Shown in pieces: positions 24,563-36,962 of a stretch of DNA of 64,000 bases. Source of the DNA: Dechloromonas sp. HYN0024 (GTDB lineage: Bacteria > Pseudomonadota > Gammaproteobacteria > Burkholderiales > Rhodocyclaceae); assembly GCF_003441615.1 (NCBI RefSeq), contig NZ_CP031842.1, positions 1,878,501 through 1,942,500 of the forward strand. Direction: 5' to 3'. A program made the position numbers and the translations under genes. The notes below the pieces were generated by a model. That model worked only from the letters and a program-made list of their open reading frames with translations, was not told the DNA's origin and did not search any database. The first letter of the stretch is position 1; the number at the start of each line of letters is the position of its first letter.

Positions 24563-25867
24563 ATGGAAGCAACTACTGCACAAGCTAACGAACTTGAACG
24601 CCGCATCGACCTCTCCATCGCCATTGCCGATGTCGAGAAGGTCATGGAACAGCGCCTGAAGCGCATGGGCAAGAACATGAAGATCCCCGGCTTCCGCCCG
24701 GGCAAGGTGCCGTTCAACATCGTCAAGCAACAGCATGGCGACCAGGCTCGTCACGAAGTGCTCTCCGAAGAACTCGACCGCGTCTTCGGCGAAACCGTTA
24801 CCGAAAAGAAAATGCGCGTTGCCGGTTACCCGCGCATCGAGCCGAAGGCCACCGAAAGCACCACGCACATCGAGTTCTCGGCCATTTTCGAGGTTTATCC
24901 GGAATTCACCCCGGGCGATCTGTCGACCGCCGAAATCGAGCGTCCGGTTCTCGAAGTCAGCCCGGCTGAAGTCGACAAGACCCTCGACATCCTGCGCAAG
25001 CAGCGTGTTTCGTATGCGGACACCGACCGTGCCGCCGCCAAGGAAGACCGCGTTGTTATCGACTTCCTCGGCAAGAAGGATGGCGTACCGTTCCAGGGTG
25101 GCGAAGCCAAGGATTACCCCTTCGTCCTCGGTCAGGGCATGATGCTGCCTGATTTCGAAAATGCCGTTGAAGGCGCCAAGGCTGGCGAATCGAAAACCTT
25201 CGACCTGAACTTCCCGGCTGATTACCACGCCAAGGATCTGGCTGGCCAGACGGTCCAGTTCGAGATCACCGTCAAGCAGGTACAAGCTGCCGTGCTGCCG
25301 GAACTCGACGCCGAATTCGCTTCCAGCATGGGCATCGCCGATGGCGACGTGACCAAGATGCGGGCCGAGATCGAAGCCAACCTGAAGCGTGAAGTCAAGC
25401 GCCGTATCGAAGGCAAGCTCAAGGACCAGGTCATGGAAGCTCTGATCAAGGCCAACCCGATTTCCATCCCGACCTCGCTGGTTGACATGGAAATCCAGCG
25501 CCTCATGCAAGCTGCCCGCCAGGACATGGAACAGCGTGGCATGAAGGTCAAGGACATGCCGATCCAGCCGGAATGGTTTGCCGACCAGGCCAAGCGTCGC
25601 GTCACCCTTGGCCTGATCCTTGCTGAGGTGGTCAAGACGGAAAAGCTTCAGGCAACGCCGGAACAAGTTCGCGCCATGGTCGAAGAATCGGCCCAGAGCT
25701 ACGAGCACCCGGAAGAAGTCATCCGCTGGTACTACGCTCAACCGCAGCGCCTGCAGGAAGTCGAAGGCGTCGCCATCGAGAACAACGTCGTTGCCTGGGT
25801 ACTGGGCAAGGCCAAGGTCTCCGACAAGGCGGCTGTTTTTGATGAACTGATGGGTCAGAAGCAGTAA
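24563..25867 (+). CDS. tig: Trigger factor, ribosome-bound chaperone and prolyl isomerase
   Basis: At 434 residues it has the normal length. The N-terminal ribosome-binding domain ends with the signature [12 protein letters not shown] near residue 45 (the GFRxGxxP loop that docks on L23). A PPIase FKBP-like domain covers about 150-245 ([31 protein letters not shown]), and the C-terminal arm domain follows. It meets nascent chains at the tunnel exit. AAGGA precedes the ATG. It heads a same-strand block with clpP, clpX and lon, as in many proteobacteria. Confidence 0.97.
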   Translation: MEATTAQANELERRIDLSIAIADVEKVMEQRLKRMGKNMKIPGFRPGKVPFNIVKQQHGDQARHEVLSEELDRVFGETVTEKKMRVAGYPRIEPKATESTTHIEFSAIFEVYPEFTPGDLSTAEIERPVLEVSPAEVDKTLDILRKQRVSYADTDRAAAKEDRVVIDFLGKKDGVPFQGGEAKDYPFVLGQGMMLPDFENAVEGAKAGESKTFDLNFPADYHAKDLAGQTVQFEITVKQVQAAVLPELDAEFASSMGIADGDVTKMRAEIEANLKREVKRRIEGKLKDQVMEALIKANPISIPTSLVDMEIQRLMQAARQDMEQRGMKVKDMPIQPEWFADQAKRRVTLGLILAEVVKTEKLQATPEQVRAMVEESAQSYEHPEEVIRWYYAQPQRLQEVEGVAIENNVVAWVLGKAKVSDKAAVFDELMGQKQ

Positions 25868-25885
25868 TTAGCAGCAATCCGGACC

Positions 25886-25903
25886 TTGTCGCGAAAGCGA
25901 CAA
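25886..25903 (+). other. GNRA-loop hairpin between tig and clpP
   Basis: TTGTCGC (25886-25892) and GCGACAA (25897-25903) pair perfectly around a GAAA tetraloop. No T run follows, so it is more likely an mRNA processing or stability element than a terminator. Confidence 0.5.
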
Positions 25904-25944
25904 TCGTCTTGAATGTAACGAAACGGCAACACACAAGGGCTGAC

Positions 25945-26574
25945 ATGAATATCGACAACGCAAGCAATTGGGATCCACAGGCACTCGGCATGGTCCCCAT
26001 GGTGGTGGAACAGAGCGGACGCGGCGAACGCGCGTACGACATCTATTCGCGCCTCCTGAAGGAGCGTGTGATTTTTCTTGTCGGCCCGGTGAACGACGTC
26101 ACCGCCAATCTGGTGGTGGCGCAGTTGCTGTTCCTTGAAGCCGAAAATCCGGACAAGGACATCTATTTCTACATCAACTCGCCGGGTGGTTCGGTGACCG
26201 CTGGCATGTCGATCTACGACACCATGCAGTTCATCAAGCCCGACGTGTCGACGCTGTGCATCGGCCAGGCCGCCTCGATGGGCGCCTTCCTGCTCAACGC
26301 CGGCGCCAAGGGCAAGCGCTTTGCCCTGCCCAATTCGCGCGTCATGATTCACCAGCCGCTCGGTGGCTTCCAGGGCCAGGCCTCGGATATCGCCATCCAC
26401 GCCAAGGAAATCCTGTCGATTCGTGACCGCCTCAACCGGATCATGGCCGAGCACAGCGGCCAGCCGCTCGAGCGCATCGAAAAAGACACCGACCGCGACA
26501 ATTTCCTTTCTGCCGCCGAAGCGGCAGAATACGGTTTGATCGACAAGGTATTGACCCGCCGCGACGCGGCCTGA
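25945..26574 (+). CDS. clpP: ATP-dependent Clp protease proteolytic subunit
   Basis: The ATG at 25945 (after AAGGGC) is preferred over a TTG at 25909 that would add twelve unsupported residues. The 209-residue product has the serine protease triad in the positions known for E. coli: Ser111 in GQAASMGA, His136 in MIHQPLGG and Asp185 in DTDRDNF. Fourteen subunits form the chamber that ClpX or ClpA feeds. clpX follows after 14 bp. Confidence 0.97.
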   Translation: MNIDNASNWDPQALGMVPMVVEQSGRGERAYDIYSRLLKERVIFLVGPVNDVTANLVVAQLLFLEAENPDKDIYFYINSPGGSVTAGMSIYDTMQFIKPDVSTLCIGQAASMGAFLLNAGAKGKRFALPNSRVMIHQPLGGFQGQASDIAIHAKEILSIRDRLNRIMAEHSGQPLERIEKDTDRDNFLSAAEAAEYGLIDKVLTRRDAA

Positions 26575-26588
26575 TCGGAGAGCAACAG

Positions 26589-27851
26589 ATGACCAAAGGC
26601 AGCCCGGAAAAACTGCTCTACTGCTCGTTCTGCGGCAAGAGTCAGCATGAAGTGAAGAAGCTCATCGCTGGGCCGTCCGTGTTCATCTGCGACGAATGTA
26701 TTGCCCTGTGCAATGACATCATCCGCGACGAACTGCCGGAAGAAGCTGCCAAGGCCGGTCGCTCCGACCTGCCGACGCCGCGCGAGATCTGCTCGATTCT
26801 CGACCAGTATGTGATCGGTCAGGAGGTCGCCAAGCGCATCCTCGCCGTTGCCGTCTACAACCACTACAAGCGCCTGCGCCACACCGCCAAGAATGCCGGC
26901 GAAGTGGAACTGGCCAAGAGCAACATCCTGCTCGTCGGCCCCACCGGCTCGGGCAAGACCCTGCTCGCCCAGACCCTCGCCCGCCTCCTCAACGTACCTT
27001 TCGTGATGGCCGATGCAACGACCCTGACCGAAGCTGGCTATGTTGGCGAGGACGTCGAGAACATCATCCAGAAATTGCTGCAGAAGTGCGATTACGATGT
27101 CGAGAAGGCCCAGCAGGGCATCGTCTACATCGACGAAATCGACAAGATTTCGCGCAAGTCGGACAATCCGTCGATTACCCGCGATGTCTCCGGTGAAGGC
27201 GTCCAGCAGGCCCTGCTCAAGCTGATCGAAGGCACGGTTGCCTCGATCCCGCCGCAAGGCGGGCGCAAGCACCCGAACCAGGACTTTGTCCAGGTCGACA
27301 CCACCAATATCCTGTTCGTTTGTGGCGGTGCCTTTGCTGGCCTCGAGAAGATCATTCTCAATCGCTCCGAGCGCGGCGGCATCGGCTTTGGTGCCGAGGT
27401 CAAGAGCAAGGAAGACAAGAAGGCTGTTGGTCAGGTCCTGCTCGATGCCGAGCCGGAAGACCTTATCAAGTTCGGCCTCATTCCCGAACTGATCGGTCGC
27501 CTGCCCGTCGTCGCCACGTTGCAGGAACTCGAAGAGCCGGCCCTGATCCAGATCCTGACAGAACCGAAAAACGCACTGATCAAGCAGTATCAGAAGCTGT
27601 TCAGCATGGAGGACGTCGAACTCGAAGTCCGCCCCGGCGCCCTGTCGGCCATTGCCAAGAAGGCATTGGCCCGCAAGACCGGCGCCCGCGGCCTGCGCTC
27701 GATCATCGAACATGCACTGCTCGACACGATGTACGAACTACCGGGCATGGAGAATGTCGAAAAGGTGGTCATTGACGAAAATATGATCACCGGCGACACC
27801 CCGCCCCTGCTCATTTACGCCGATCAGCCAAAGGTTTCCGGCTCCAACTGA
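26589..27851 (+). CDS. clpX: Clp protease ATP-binding subunit ClpX
   Basis: The 420-residue protein opens with the four-Cys zinc domain (YCSFCGKS and [10 protein letters not shown]) that recruits substrates and adaptors. The AAA+ core follows with Walker A GPTGSGKT near 120, Walker [10 protein letters not shown] near 182 and the sensor-2 region [10 protein letters not shown]. The IGF-type ClpP-docking loop appears as GGIGFGAEV near 263. It unfolds tagged proteins for ClpP. It is co-directional with clpP. Confidence 0.97.
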   Translation: MTKGSPEKLLYCSFCGKSQHEVKKLIAGPSVFICDECIALCNDIIRDELPEEAAKAGRSDLPTPREICSILDQYVIGQEVAKRILAVAVYNHYKRLRHTAKNAGEVELAKSNILLVGPTGSGKTLLAQTLARLLNVPFVMADATTLTEAGYVGEDVENIIQKLLQKCDYDVEKAQQGIVYIDEIDKISRKSDNPSITRDVSGEGVQQALLKLIEGTVASIPPQGGRKHPNQDFVQVDTTNILFVCGGAFAGLEKIILNRSERGGIGFGAEVKSKEDKKAVGQVLLDAEPEDLIKFGLIPELIGRLPVVATLQELEEPALIQILTEPKNALIKQYQKLFSMEDVELEVRPGALSAIAKKALARKTGARGLRSIIEHALLDTMYELPGMENVEKVVIDENMITGDTPPLLIYADQPKVSGSN

Positions 27852-27858
27852 GCCGGGT

Positions 27859-27886
27859 CTTGAATTGCGGTTCCCCGCCCCCATTT
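27859..27886 (+). promoter_or_regulatory. Heat-shock (sigma-32 type) promoter for lon
   Basis: CTTGAA (27859-27864) and CCCCATTT (27879-27886) are 14 bp apart, matching the E. coli RpoH consensus CTTGAAA-(11-16)-CCCCATNT. The lon start lies 33 bp downstream, after a short leader. Confidence 0.75.
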
Positions 27887-27918
27887 GAGGGGCACATACC
27901 TATTTCAAAGGCATCGTA

Positions 27919-30333
<2,415 letters not shown>

Positions 30334-30414
30334 TTTGCAAGGAAAGGATGCCGGCGTCTTACCGCCCGCCATCCTTTCCGTTTCCCGGCGCTAGGGAAAT
30401 CCCCGAAAATCCGC

Positions 30415-30444
30415 TTGACACAAGGATTTCGCCGGATATATAAA
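30415..30444 (+). promoter_or_regulatory. Sigma-70-type promoter for hupB
   Basis: A perfect TTGACA (30415-30420) is followed after 16 or 18 bp by TATATA or TATAAA (30437-30444). The HU start codon is 53-60 bp further on. This should be a strong housekeeping promoter. Confidence 0.7.
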
Positions 30445-30496
30445 TCCGTCCTCGCAAAGTTTTCACCACTCCAAATCCATCCACTAGGGGACCATA

Positions 30497-30769
30497 ATGA
30501 ACAAGACTGAACTGATCGACTCCATCGCCACCCAAGCCGATATTTCCAAGGCAGCTGCCGGCCGTGCGCTGGATGCCGCCGTTGAAACCATCAAGGCTGC
30601 CCTCAAGGCTGGCGACACGGTCAATCTGATCGGCTTCGGCACTTTCTACGTCGGTGAGCGCGCTGCCCGTACCGGGCGCAATCCGCGCACCGGCAAGACC
30701 CTTGAAATCAAGGCCGCCAAGTCGCCGAAGTTCCGCGCCGGCAAGGGCCTGAAAGACGCCTGCAACTAA
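30497..30769 (+). CDS. hupB: DNA-binding protein HU
   Basis: The 90-residue protein is a standard HU: N-terminal helices ([21 protein letters not shown]), the DNA-binding arm [21 protein letters not shown] with the tip Pro, and the ending [18 protein letters not shown] dimers bend and compact DNA. Its position after lon is conserved in proteobacteria. AGGGG lies before the ATG. Confidence 0.96.
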   Translation: MNKTELIDSIATQADISKAAAGRALDAAVETIKAALKAGDTVNLIGFGTFYVGERAARTGRNPRTGKTLEIKAAKSPKFRAGKGLKDACN

Positions 30770-30824
30770 TTCAGGCGAATGACGGGAAATCACCCCCATC
30801 TGTTCTACCGAACACCAGACCACG

Positions 30825-30850
30825 AACCCCGCCCACAAGGCGGGGTTTTT
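30825..30850 (+). terminator. Rho-independent terminator after hupB
   Basis: AACCCCGCC (30825-30833) pairs with GGCGGGGTT (30839-30847) around CACAA, and a T run follows. It separates hupB from the HDOD gene. Confidence 0.9.
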
Positions 30851-30865
30851 GTTGAATAATACGGC

Positions 30866-31744
30866 ATGATGACTGCCAGCACAGAAAACGACCAGGACAA
30901 GAAAGGCGACGCCCTCAAGTCGCAACGCTTTCAGATGCTCGCCGACATTGCCAAGGAGCTGTCCGGCGAAGTCGTATTTCCCACCTATTTCGACGCCGTC
31001 CTGCGTCTGCGCAAGATTCTCAACGACCCCGAGCAGAGCATTGCCAATATTGCCCACGCCGTCTCGGTCGAGCCACTGATTTCCGCCAAGCTGCTGCATC
31101 TTGCCAATTCGGTTGCTTACAATCCCGGTGGACAGGTACTGGTTGATATCAAGTCAGCGATTACCCGACTGGGCGTCAACGCGGTACGAACCGCTTCCCT
31201 GGCCATCGTCATGACCCAGCTGCTGCGGGCCAAGGGCATGGCCGAATTTTCCGAGCTGACCCATTCGCTGTGGGACCACTCGATCAAGACCGCTGCCGCG
31301 GCCAATGTCATCGCCAGCCACACCTCCCGGCAGAATCGTGAGGAAGCCATGCTGGCTGGCCTGATCCACGATCTGGGGGCTTTCTACATGCTGTATCGCG
31401 CCACCCAGTACGAAGAACTCCGGCACCGGCCGGACACGGTCAAATACCTGATCATCCAGTGGCATGAAAGTATCGGCGTTTCGCTGCTCAACGCCCTCGG
31501 CATCCCGGAAGAAATCGTCGATGCGACGATTGACCATGATCGCATGCGTCCGACGCCGACGACCATCCGCAACCTGTCAGATACCATTTACGTGGCCAAC
31601 ATGCTCAGCGGCGGACATTTCGAATGGCTGATGCAGGACCAGGCCGAAATTCCGACGGAAATAGCACTTCTCGAAGAAAAATACGGCCACCTGCACCCGG
31701 AAATCGAGGCCATGGCAAGCGAGATGCATAGCAGCTTTGCCTGA
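30866..31744 (+). CDS. HDOD domain signalling protein
   Basis: Residues ~30-230 form an HDOD domain, the metal-poor relative of HD phosphohydrolases: FPTYFDAVLRLRKILNDPEQSIANIAHAVS with SAKLLHLANS, then the HD-like AGLIHDLGAFYML near 155. HDOD proteins act as non-catalytic signalling modules in c-di-GMP, chemotaxis or stress networks. No catalytic GGDEF or EAL domain is attached. The protein is soluble and the gene is monocistronic, convergent with trmJ. Confidence 0.87.
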   Translation: MMTASTENDQDKKGDALKSQRFQMLADIAKELSGEVVFPTYFDAVLRLRKILNDPEQSIANIAHAVSVEPLISAKLLHLANSVAYNPGGQVLVDIKSAITRLGVNAVRTASLAIVMTQLLRAKGMAEFSELTHSLWDHSIKTAAAANVIASHTSRQNREEAMLAGLIHDLGAFYMLYRATQYEELRHRPDTVKYLIIQWHESIGVSLLNALGIPEEIVDATIDHDRMRPTPTTIRNLSDTIYVANMLSGGHFEWLMQDQAEIPTEIALLEEKYGHLHPEIEAMASEMHSSFA

Positions 31745-31755
31745 CCGGGCGGCCT

Positions 31756-32517
31756 TCAGCCCTTGCGGCCGTGGCCGGTCTTGACCTGTGTAGACGCCAG
31801 AATACCGCGCAGGATATTGATTTCGTCCTTCTCCAGACGAACCCGCCCAAACAGGCGCCGCAGCTTGGGCAGCAAACGCCCCGGCTGCTCCGGATTGAAG
31901 AATCCGGTATCGGTCATGACCGCTTCAAGGTGACCATACAACCCCTCCACCTCATCATGGGTGGCAACCGGCGAAGCAAAAGGCGTCACCCCTTGTTCGA
32001 CCATCGGCGGCCGTTCAGCATAGGCCGCCATGCGGCACTCGTAGCTGAGCACCTGAACGGCTGAACCCAGGTTGAGGGAGCTGAAGTCGGGATTGGTCGG
32101 AATCGTCACCGCCGCATGGCAATGCAGAATTTCATCATTACTCAGGCCAACCGTTTCGTTGCCGAAGACCAGAGCCACTTCACCCTGCCCTGCTTCAGCG
32201 ATCAAGCGCGCCACCGTTTCGCGCGGCGCTCCGAGCACCGGCCCGATATCGCGCTGACGCGCCGAAAGAGCGACAACAAACGAAGTGCCAACCAGCGCCT
32301 CCTTGAGCGACCCGGTAACCACGGCATTGTGCAGGACGTCTACGGCTGACGTCGCCCGGGCATCCGCCTCCGGATCCGGAAACTGCTTTGGCTCCACCAG
32401 GTAAAGATTGGTCAGGCCCATCGTCTTCATGGCGCGGGCCGCTGCACCGATATTCCCGGGATGACTCGTGCGACACAGGACCACTCTGATACGGGACAGC
32501 AGGACTTCAGGCTTCAT
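31756..32517 (-). CDS. trmJ: tRNA (cytidine/uridine-2'-O)-methyltransferase TrmJ
   Basis: This 253-residue SPOUT-fold methyltransferase opens with [22 protein letters not shown], the family signature. It carries the knot residues [16 protein letters not shown] near 125 and [22 protein letters not shown] near 145, where SAM binds. TrmJ modifies position 32 of several tRNAs. It is divergent from suhB, with 66 bp between the starts, so the two share a promoter region, an arrangement seen in many beta- and gammaproteobacteria. Confidence 0.92.
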   Translation of the reverse strand: MKPEVLLSRIRVVLCRTSHPGNIGAAARAMKTMGLTNLYLVEPKQFPDPEADARATSAVDVLHNAVVTGSLKEALVGTSFVVALSARQRDIGPVLGAPRETVARLIAEAGQGEVALVFGNETVGLSNDEILHCHAAVTIPTNPDFSSLNLGSAVQVLSYECRMAAYAERPPMVEQGVTPFASPVATHDEVEGLYGHLEAVMTDTGFFNPEQPGRLLPKLRRLFGRVRLEKDEINILRGILASTQVKTGHGRKG

Positions 32518-32583
32518 GGTGTAAAATTCGGTCTTTCAAATATAGATTGGGCGGCCTCGGCCACCCGTCAGCTCTTTAAGCTC

Positions 32584-33396
32584 ATGCATCCAACCCTGAA
32601 TATCGCCATCAAGGCAGCGCGTCGTGCCGGCCAGATCATCAATCGCGCCTCCAACGACCTCGACCTGCTCAAAGTCACCGCCAAGCAACCCAACGACTTC
32701 GTCACCGAAGTCGACAAGGCTGCCGAAGCCGCGATTATCGAAGTCCTGATGGAAGCCTATCCCAACTACGGCATTCTAGCAGAGGAGTCCGGCCAGACTG
32801 CCGGCAAGGGTGGCGATGAGACCGAGTACCAGTGGATCATCGATCCGCTCGATGGCACCACCAACTTCATCCACGGTATGCCGCAGTATGCCGTCTCGAT
32901 CGCCCTGGCCAAGGGTGGCATTATCGAACAGGCCGTCGTTTTCGACCCCAATCGCAATGAGCTGTTTACCGCCAGCAAGGGTGCTGGAGCCTTTCTCAAC
33001 GAGCGCCGCATCCGCGTCTCCAAGCGCACCAAGTTGCAGGATTCGCTGATTGGCACCGGCTTCCCCTACCGCATGTTCGATCATATCGATACCTACCTCG
33101 CCATCTTCAAGGAACTGGCCCAGAAGACCGCCGGCCAGCGCCGCCCTGGCGCCGCCTCGCTCGACCTCGCCTACGTCGCCTGTGGCCGCTACGACGGCTT
33201 CTGGGAATTTGGCCTGTCCCCGTGGGACATGGCGGCGGGCGCGCTGCTCATCTCCGAAGCGGGCGGCCTGGTCAGTGACCTGCGTGGCGATGCCAGCTAC
33301 CTTGAAACCGGCAACCTCATTGCCGGTACCCCCAAGGTCTTTGCCCCGCTGCTCAAGCTGGTTCAGGACAAGTTGCCGGACTCCATCCGCGGCTGA
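32584..33396 (+). CDS. suhB: Inositol-1-monophosphatase family protein SuhB
   Basis: The ATG at 32584 ([16 protein letters not shown]) is the family start; the frame open back to 32461 is rejected. The 270-residue protein has the lithium-sensitive phosphatase motifs: YGILAEESG near 66, [13 protein letters not shown] near 88 with the metal-binding Asp residues, and [23 protein letters not shown] near 213. SuhB is also a partner of RNA polymerase in rRNA antitermination in E. coli. Confidence 0.95.
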   Translation: MHPTLNIAIKAARRAGQIINRASNDLDLLKVTAKQPNDFVTEVDKAAEAAIIEVLMEAYPNYGILAEESGQTAGKGGDETEYQWIIDPLDGTTNFIHGMPQYAVSIALAKGGIIEQAVVFDPNRNELFTASKGAGAFLNERRIRVSKRTKLQDSLIGTGFPYRMFDHIDTYLAIFKELAQKTAGQRRPGAASLDLAYVACGRYDGFWEFGLSPWDMAAGALLISEAGGLVSDLRGDASYLETGNLIAGTPKVFAPLLKLVQDKLPDSIRG

Positions 33397-33411
33397 TCAA
33401 CCGGCTTCGGC

Positions 33412-33449
33412 CCCATGAAAAAAGCGCCCAAGGGCGCTTTTTTCATGGG
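33412..33449 (+). terminator. Long bidirectional-type terminator after suhB
   Basis: An 18-bp perfect inverted repeat with arms 33412-33429 and 33432-33449 has a GC core (AGCGCCC/GGGCGCT) flanked by A and T runs on both sides, followed by further complementary bases. It can end transcription from either direction. Confidence 0.88.
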
Positions 33450-34230
33450 CCCGCCATATCAGCAGAAAGCCATCGCCAGAACAGCCGGATCATCAATCGG
33501 ATTGATCAGCGCATACCCGGTAATCCTGTGAAGTCAGGACCAGTCCTGAAACGAACCGCTGGCAATCGGTTCAGGCATTGATCGGTCGGTGTGAGTTGAT
33601 GGGGTTAGCGGCACTACGGGGAAGACCGTGGAGACACGGTAGGCCGGTATTGGGTTGCCATTGCCTCCGTTTTCTCCTCCGATAGCTTAACTACCCATAC
33701 TAAATCCATGAGCCAAAAGGGGATTTTTAGTTGTCCCCAAAACCTGTGGATAACTCTGTGAACAACACCTGTAAATTGATGTTAAATCTCAGTCTGACAA
33801 GGGTTTTGGTTACGTTGATGCAATAAGAGGCTATCGTCAAAGCCCTGAATTGGTGCGGATTCACGGGGTTCTTACATTTGGCAATTCACCCCAAGTGAAC
33901 TGCTTTCCCTCTCTGTAACCAATGGTAACAAGTGGGGATAAGTCAAGTCTTGACACCTAATATTTTCTTATTTAATTGCTCGAGCCGAAGACCGGCAATA
34001 GCACATCGTCCATCCATGTGGTCGCCAACACTGTCCCTCCGGCTATCCCCAAGGATGGTGCCTATGTAATGGGTGAGGCAAAAGTTGTCATTGTTGACAT
34101 GTGCGAGGACAAGGTCCTCCTGAAACCCATGACCGGCAGCCAAACTGAACCCTCACACAGGCCTTAGCGTCTCAGGTGATGCCATCCAATCACTACTCAT
34201 ATTAGGGATGTAGATTGGGGGTACAACAAA
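33450..34230. other. Long gene-free region with DnaA-box-like motifs
   Basis: No convincing gene is present. The overlapping 63- and 66-codon frames near 33943-34167 have weak starts and no family pattern. TGTGGATAA, the complement of a perfect DnaA box, lies at 33745-33753. TTGTCCCCA (33731-33739) and TGGGGATAA near 33923-33931 are degenerate forms. The sequence at 33720-33960 is AT-rich. A 14-base word TGTGGATAACTCTG is shared with 21485-21498. Confidence 0.45.
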
Positions 34231-34252
34231 AAAGCGCCCCGAAAGGCGCTTT
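34231..34252 (-). terminator. Terminator of tRNA-Ser
   Basis: AAAGCGCC (34231-34238) pairs with GGCGCTTT (34245-34252). On the minus strand a TTTTTTGTTG tail follows, directly after the tRNA 3' end. Confidence 0.85.
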
Positions 34253-34265
34253 AATTGGTGTGTTC

Positions 34266-34356
34266 TGGCGGAGGAGGCGGGATTCGAACCCGCGGTAGGG
34301 GATTACCCTACACACGCTTTCCAGGCGTGCGACTTAAACCACTCATCCACCCCTCC
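34266..34356 (-). tRNA. tRNA-Ser (anticodon GGA)
   Basis: On the minus strand the gene starts GGAGGGGTGGATGAGTGG and has anticodon stem-loop CACGCCTGGAAAGCGTG (anticodon GGA). It has the long class II variable arm GTAGGGTAATCCCCTAC, the T arm GCGGGTTCGAATCCCGC and an encoded CCA (34266-34268). The discriminator base is G, as expected for Ser. It is 91 nt long. Confidence 0.96.
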
Positions 34357-34391
34357 GGAAGCCGCGCATTGTAGCAGAATAGACCGATTGG

Positions 34392-34661
34392 TCAAAGAAA
34401 CTTTCGGACAAAAGCGAGTCCGAGCCAGAGCATCAGGACAACGACGAAGGTGATGCAGCCGATCAGGACGGGGCTGGCTGTACCGGGCATCAGCATCGCC
34501 AGCAACCGGCGCGGTGGGGAGGTAATCAAGGCAAACAACTGATAAATCCGATTGTCAGCCCGCTTGCGTCCGGCAATCACATACAGAACTCCCTGCCCCA
34601 GCAGGCACCAACCAAGCATTTCGACAATGGCCCGCAGGGCGCCGATCAGGAAAAGGCTCAC
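34392..34661 (-). CDS. Small membrane protein at the end of the acetate cluster (89 aa)
   Basis: GTG at 34661 lies six bases after the DUF4212 gene stop, so it is the last gene of the same transcript. Hydrophobic segments at residues 3-28 and 62-86 predict two membrane helices, with a basic loop (GRKRADNRIYQL) between. The N-terminus resembles YggT-like or DUF-type helper membrane proteins, but no family is certain. Confidence 0.6.
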   Translation of the reverse strand: MSLFLIGALRAIVEMLGWCLLGQGVLYVIAGRKRADNRIYQLFALITSPPRRLLAMLMPGTASPVLIGCITFVVVLMLWLGLAFVRKFL

Positions 34662-34667
34662 TGCAGA

Positions 34668-34916
34668 TCAGTCGTCCTCGACACCGTATTCTATGTCGAG
34701 CTTTTTCATCTGGCGGTTGTACCACCAGATAATCAACAGGTAGATGACCAAAGCCCCCTGGGCGGCCATGTAGAAGCCGAGGGGAAAGCCGAGAATGATA
34801 ACTTCGTTGATGCTGCGCGAAAACCAGGTCAGTCCGAAGGTGACGAGGCCCCAGAAAAGCAGCAGGATGAAGGTCAGGCGGCGACTCTTCTGCCAATGAA
34901 TGTCGGCGGCGGGCAT
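34668..34916 (-). CDS. DUF4212 symporter-associated membrane protein
   Basis: The 82-residue, two-helix protein contains the family pattern: WQKSRRLTFILLLFWGLVTFGLTWF, then FPLGFYMAAQGALVIYLLIIWWYNRQM. DUF4212 proteins are small subunits of the VC_2705-type sodium:solute symporters. Its ATG overlaps the symporter stop (TAATG), so translation is coupled. In many genomes the order is reversed, with the small subunit first. Confidence 0.88.
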   Translation of the reverse strand: MPAADIHWQKSRRLTFILLLFWGLVTFGLTWFSRSINEVIILGFPLGFYMAAQGALVIYLLIIWWYNRQMKKLDIEYGVEDD

Positions 34917-36952
34917 TACGATTCCGTTCCGTTGCGATAGCGGATGGTCTTGAGGAAGCTGGCAGCTCGGGGATCAGGCTTGGTCATCAGGCTGACCACA
35001 ATGATGGTGCAGAAACCAGCGACGACACCAAAAAGTCCGCTTGAGGTGGACTGGATATGGAACCATGGCTCCATGTTGAACCCACTGATCCCGAGCAAGG
35101 GGATGCTGTCGAACTCGACCCGAATGATGTAATAAATGGACAACAGGACACCGACCACCATGCCGGCCAGGGCGCCGGCGCGGGTAGCCTTTTCCCAGAA
35201 GATACCGAGGACCAGAGCGGGGAAAAAGGCCGAACCGGCAATGGAGAATGCCCAGGAAACCATGGAGAGAATGGTGCCGGGCTTTTGCGCGGCCACCGTG
35301 GCGGCGAGAATGGCAACCACCAGCAGCATGGACTTCGAGATCACCAGCCGGAAGTGGGTTGAGGCTTCCGGGCGGAAGATGCGGTAGTAAACATCATGGG
35401 ACAACGATGTCGTGATGGTCAGAAGCAGGCCATCCGCTGTCGATAGCGCCGCGGCCAGACCGCCAGCGGCAACCAGACCGGATACCACATAGGGCATGCC
35501 GGCAATTTCCGGTGTCGCCAGCACGATGACGTCCGGATTCAGCGACAGTTCAGCCAGTTGGAGAATACCGTCGGCGTTGATGTCCTCGATACTGACCAGC
35601 CCGAGCTTCGCCCAGGCGGCGACCCAGCCCGGCAATTTGGCAATGGGTATTTCGGCCAGATGGGTGAGTACTTCAAATTTGGCAAAGACCGCGTAAGCCG
35701 GCGCAGTGATGTAAAGCAAGAGGATGAACAACAGCGACCAGAACACCGACTCGCGAGCCTGGCGGACGGTCGGTGTCGTGTAGTAGCGCGTCAGCACATG
35801 CGGCAAGGCGGCCGTTCCGATGGTCAGGCAGAAGATCAACGCAAGAAAATTGATGCGCATGATGTCCTGTTCCTCGACGGTCTCGCCGGGAAAGGCTTCA
35901 GCATGATGAATTGGCGGCTTGCTCCGCTCAACAGCCAGAAACATGGCCTCTTCCCAGCGCGCCCTGGCCTGCTCGGGGTCACGAGGCAAATCACGATACT
36001 GCCTTTCCAGCGCAACGATGTCTTTCATCTGGGCATCGCTGGCTTTGAGCTGATTGATCTGCTTCGCCAGGTTTTCGCGTTCGAAATTGAGCGACTGCGG
36101 CAGCTGCATGATCTTCTGGGCATAGAGGTCAGCGCGCTCGTGAAAAAGTTGGCGGACTTCGAGCTCAGCCGGTCGCTGGAACAGGTCATCTTCAAGCAGA
36201 GATACCTGTTGCAGGACCCGGCCATAGACCAGTTGCGGCACCGGATTACCAGTCTGGTTGTAGGAAAGGATGGCAACCGGCGTGATGTAGGCAACAATCA
36301 GGATCAGGTACTGGGCCACCTGCGTCCACGTCACCGCCCGCATCCCCCCCAGGAAGGAACAGACGAGGATGCCGGCGAGGCCGACGAAAACACCGATCTC
36401 GAACTGCAAGCTGACAAAGCGGCTGGTGATGACACCGACGCCATAAATCTGCGCTACTACGTAAACGAAGGATGCCAGAATTACCGCCCCGACCGCGACC
36501 AGCCGAATGGCATTGCCGCCGTAACGGGCCCCGAGAAAGTCAGGGATGGTGTATTGGCCGAAACGCCGCAAATACGGGGCCAGCAAGAGCGCCACCAGCA
36601 CGAAGCCGCCAGTCCAGCCGATGACGTAGGCCAGCCCCTGAAAACCCGACAGATAGAGAGTGCCCGCCAGGCCAATGAACGAGGCGGCGCTCATCCAATC
36701 GGCACCGGTCGCCATGCCATTGAAGAAGGCCGGTACACGCCGACCCGCCACGTAGTACTCGGAAACGTCGGAAGTCCGGCAGACGATGCCGATCAGCGCG
36801 TACATCGAGATGGTGAAGAACAGGAAGGCGTAACCGATCCAGCGGGGCGGCATGCCGTGTTGTTCGAGCACGGCAAGCGCCCCGATGAATGCCAGGAAGG
36901 TACCTGTGTAATACAGGTAGTAGCGCTGCAGCCTGGACAATGACGCGAACAT
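34916..36952 (-). CDS. Sodium:solute symporter, acetate permease-like (VC_2705 subfamily)
   Basis: The 678-residue protein is an SSS-family transporter with about 13 membrane helices: RWIGYAFLFFTISMYALIG at the start, the sodium-site region GMATGADWMSAASFIGLAGTLYLSG near 78-102, and GGLAAALSTADGLLLTITTS near 495. Relatives are ActP-like monocarboxylate permeases. An insertion at about residues 240-360 is charged and coiled-coil-like (RELFHERADLYAQKI, ERENLAKQINQLKASD) and replaces a short loop in ActP. It follows the exonuclease-fold gene by 10 bp. The acetate substrate is inferred from acs and the sensor kinase nearby. Confidence 0.87.
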   Translation of the reverse strand: MFASLSRLQRYYLYYTGTFLAFIGALAVLEQHGMPPRWIGYAFLFFTISMYALIGIVCRTSDVSEYYVAGRRVPAFFNGMATGADWMSAASFIGLAGTLYLSGFQGLAYVIGWTGGFVLVALLLAPYLRRFGQYTIPDFLGARYGGNAIRLVAVGAVILASFVYVVAQIYGVGVITSRFVSLQFEIGVFVGLAGILVCSFLGGMRAVTWTQVAQYLILIVAYITPVAILSYNQTGNPVPQLVYGRVLQQVSLLEDDLFQRPAELEVRQLFHERADLYAQKIMQLPQSLNFERENLAKQINQLKASDAQMKDIVALERQYRDLPRDPEQARARWEEAMFLAVERSKPPIHHAEAFPGETVEEQDIMRINFLALIFCLTIGTAALPHVLTRYYTTPTVRQARESVFWSLLFILLLYITAPAYAVFAKFEVLTHLAEIPIAKLPGWVAAWAKLGLVSIEDINADGILQLAELSLNPDVIVLATPEIAGMPYVVSGLVAAGGLAAALSTADGLLLTITTSLSHDVYYRIFRPEASTHFRLVISKSMLLVVAILAATVAAQKPGTILSMVSWAFSIAGSAFFPALVLGIFWEKATRAGALAGMVVGVLLSIYYIIRVEFDSIPLLGISGFNMEPWFHIQSTSSGLFGVVAGFCTIIVVSLMTKPDPRAASFLKTIRYRNGTES

Positions 36953-36962
36953 CCTTGCCGGG

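Noticed and set aside
24548..25741. Long minus-strand frame of 397 codons opposite tig
   Set aside because: It is the antisense shadow of a high-G+C gene; its Leu/Asp/His/Gly-rich composition is typical of such shadows and tig is certain.
33943..34167. Overlapping 66- and 63-codon frames on both strands
   Set aside because: Weak starts, mutual overlap and no recognisable family; the region is better read as non-coding.
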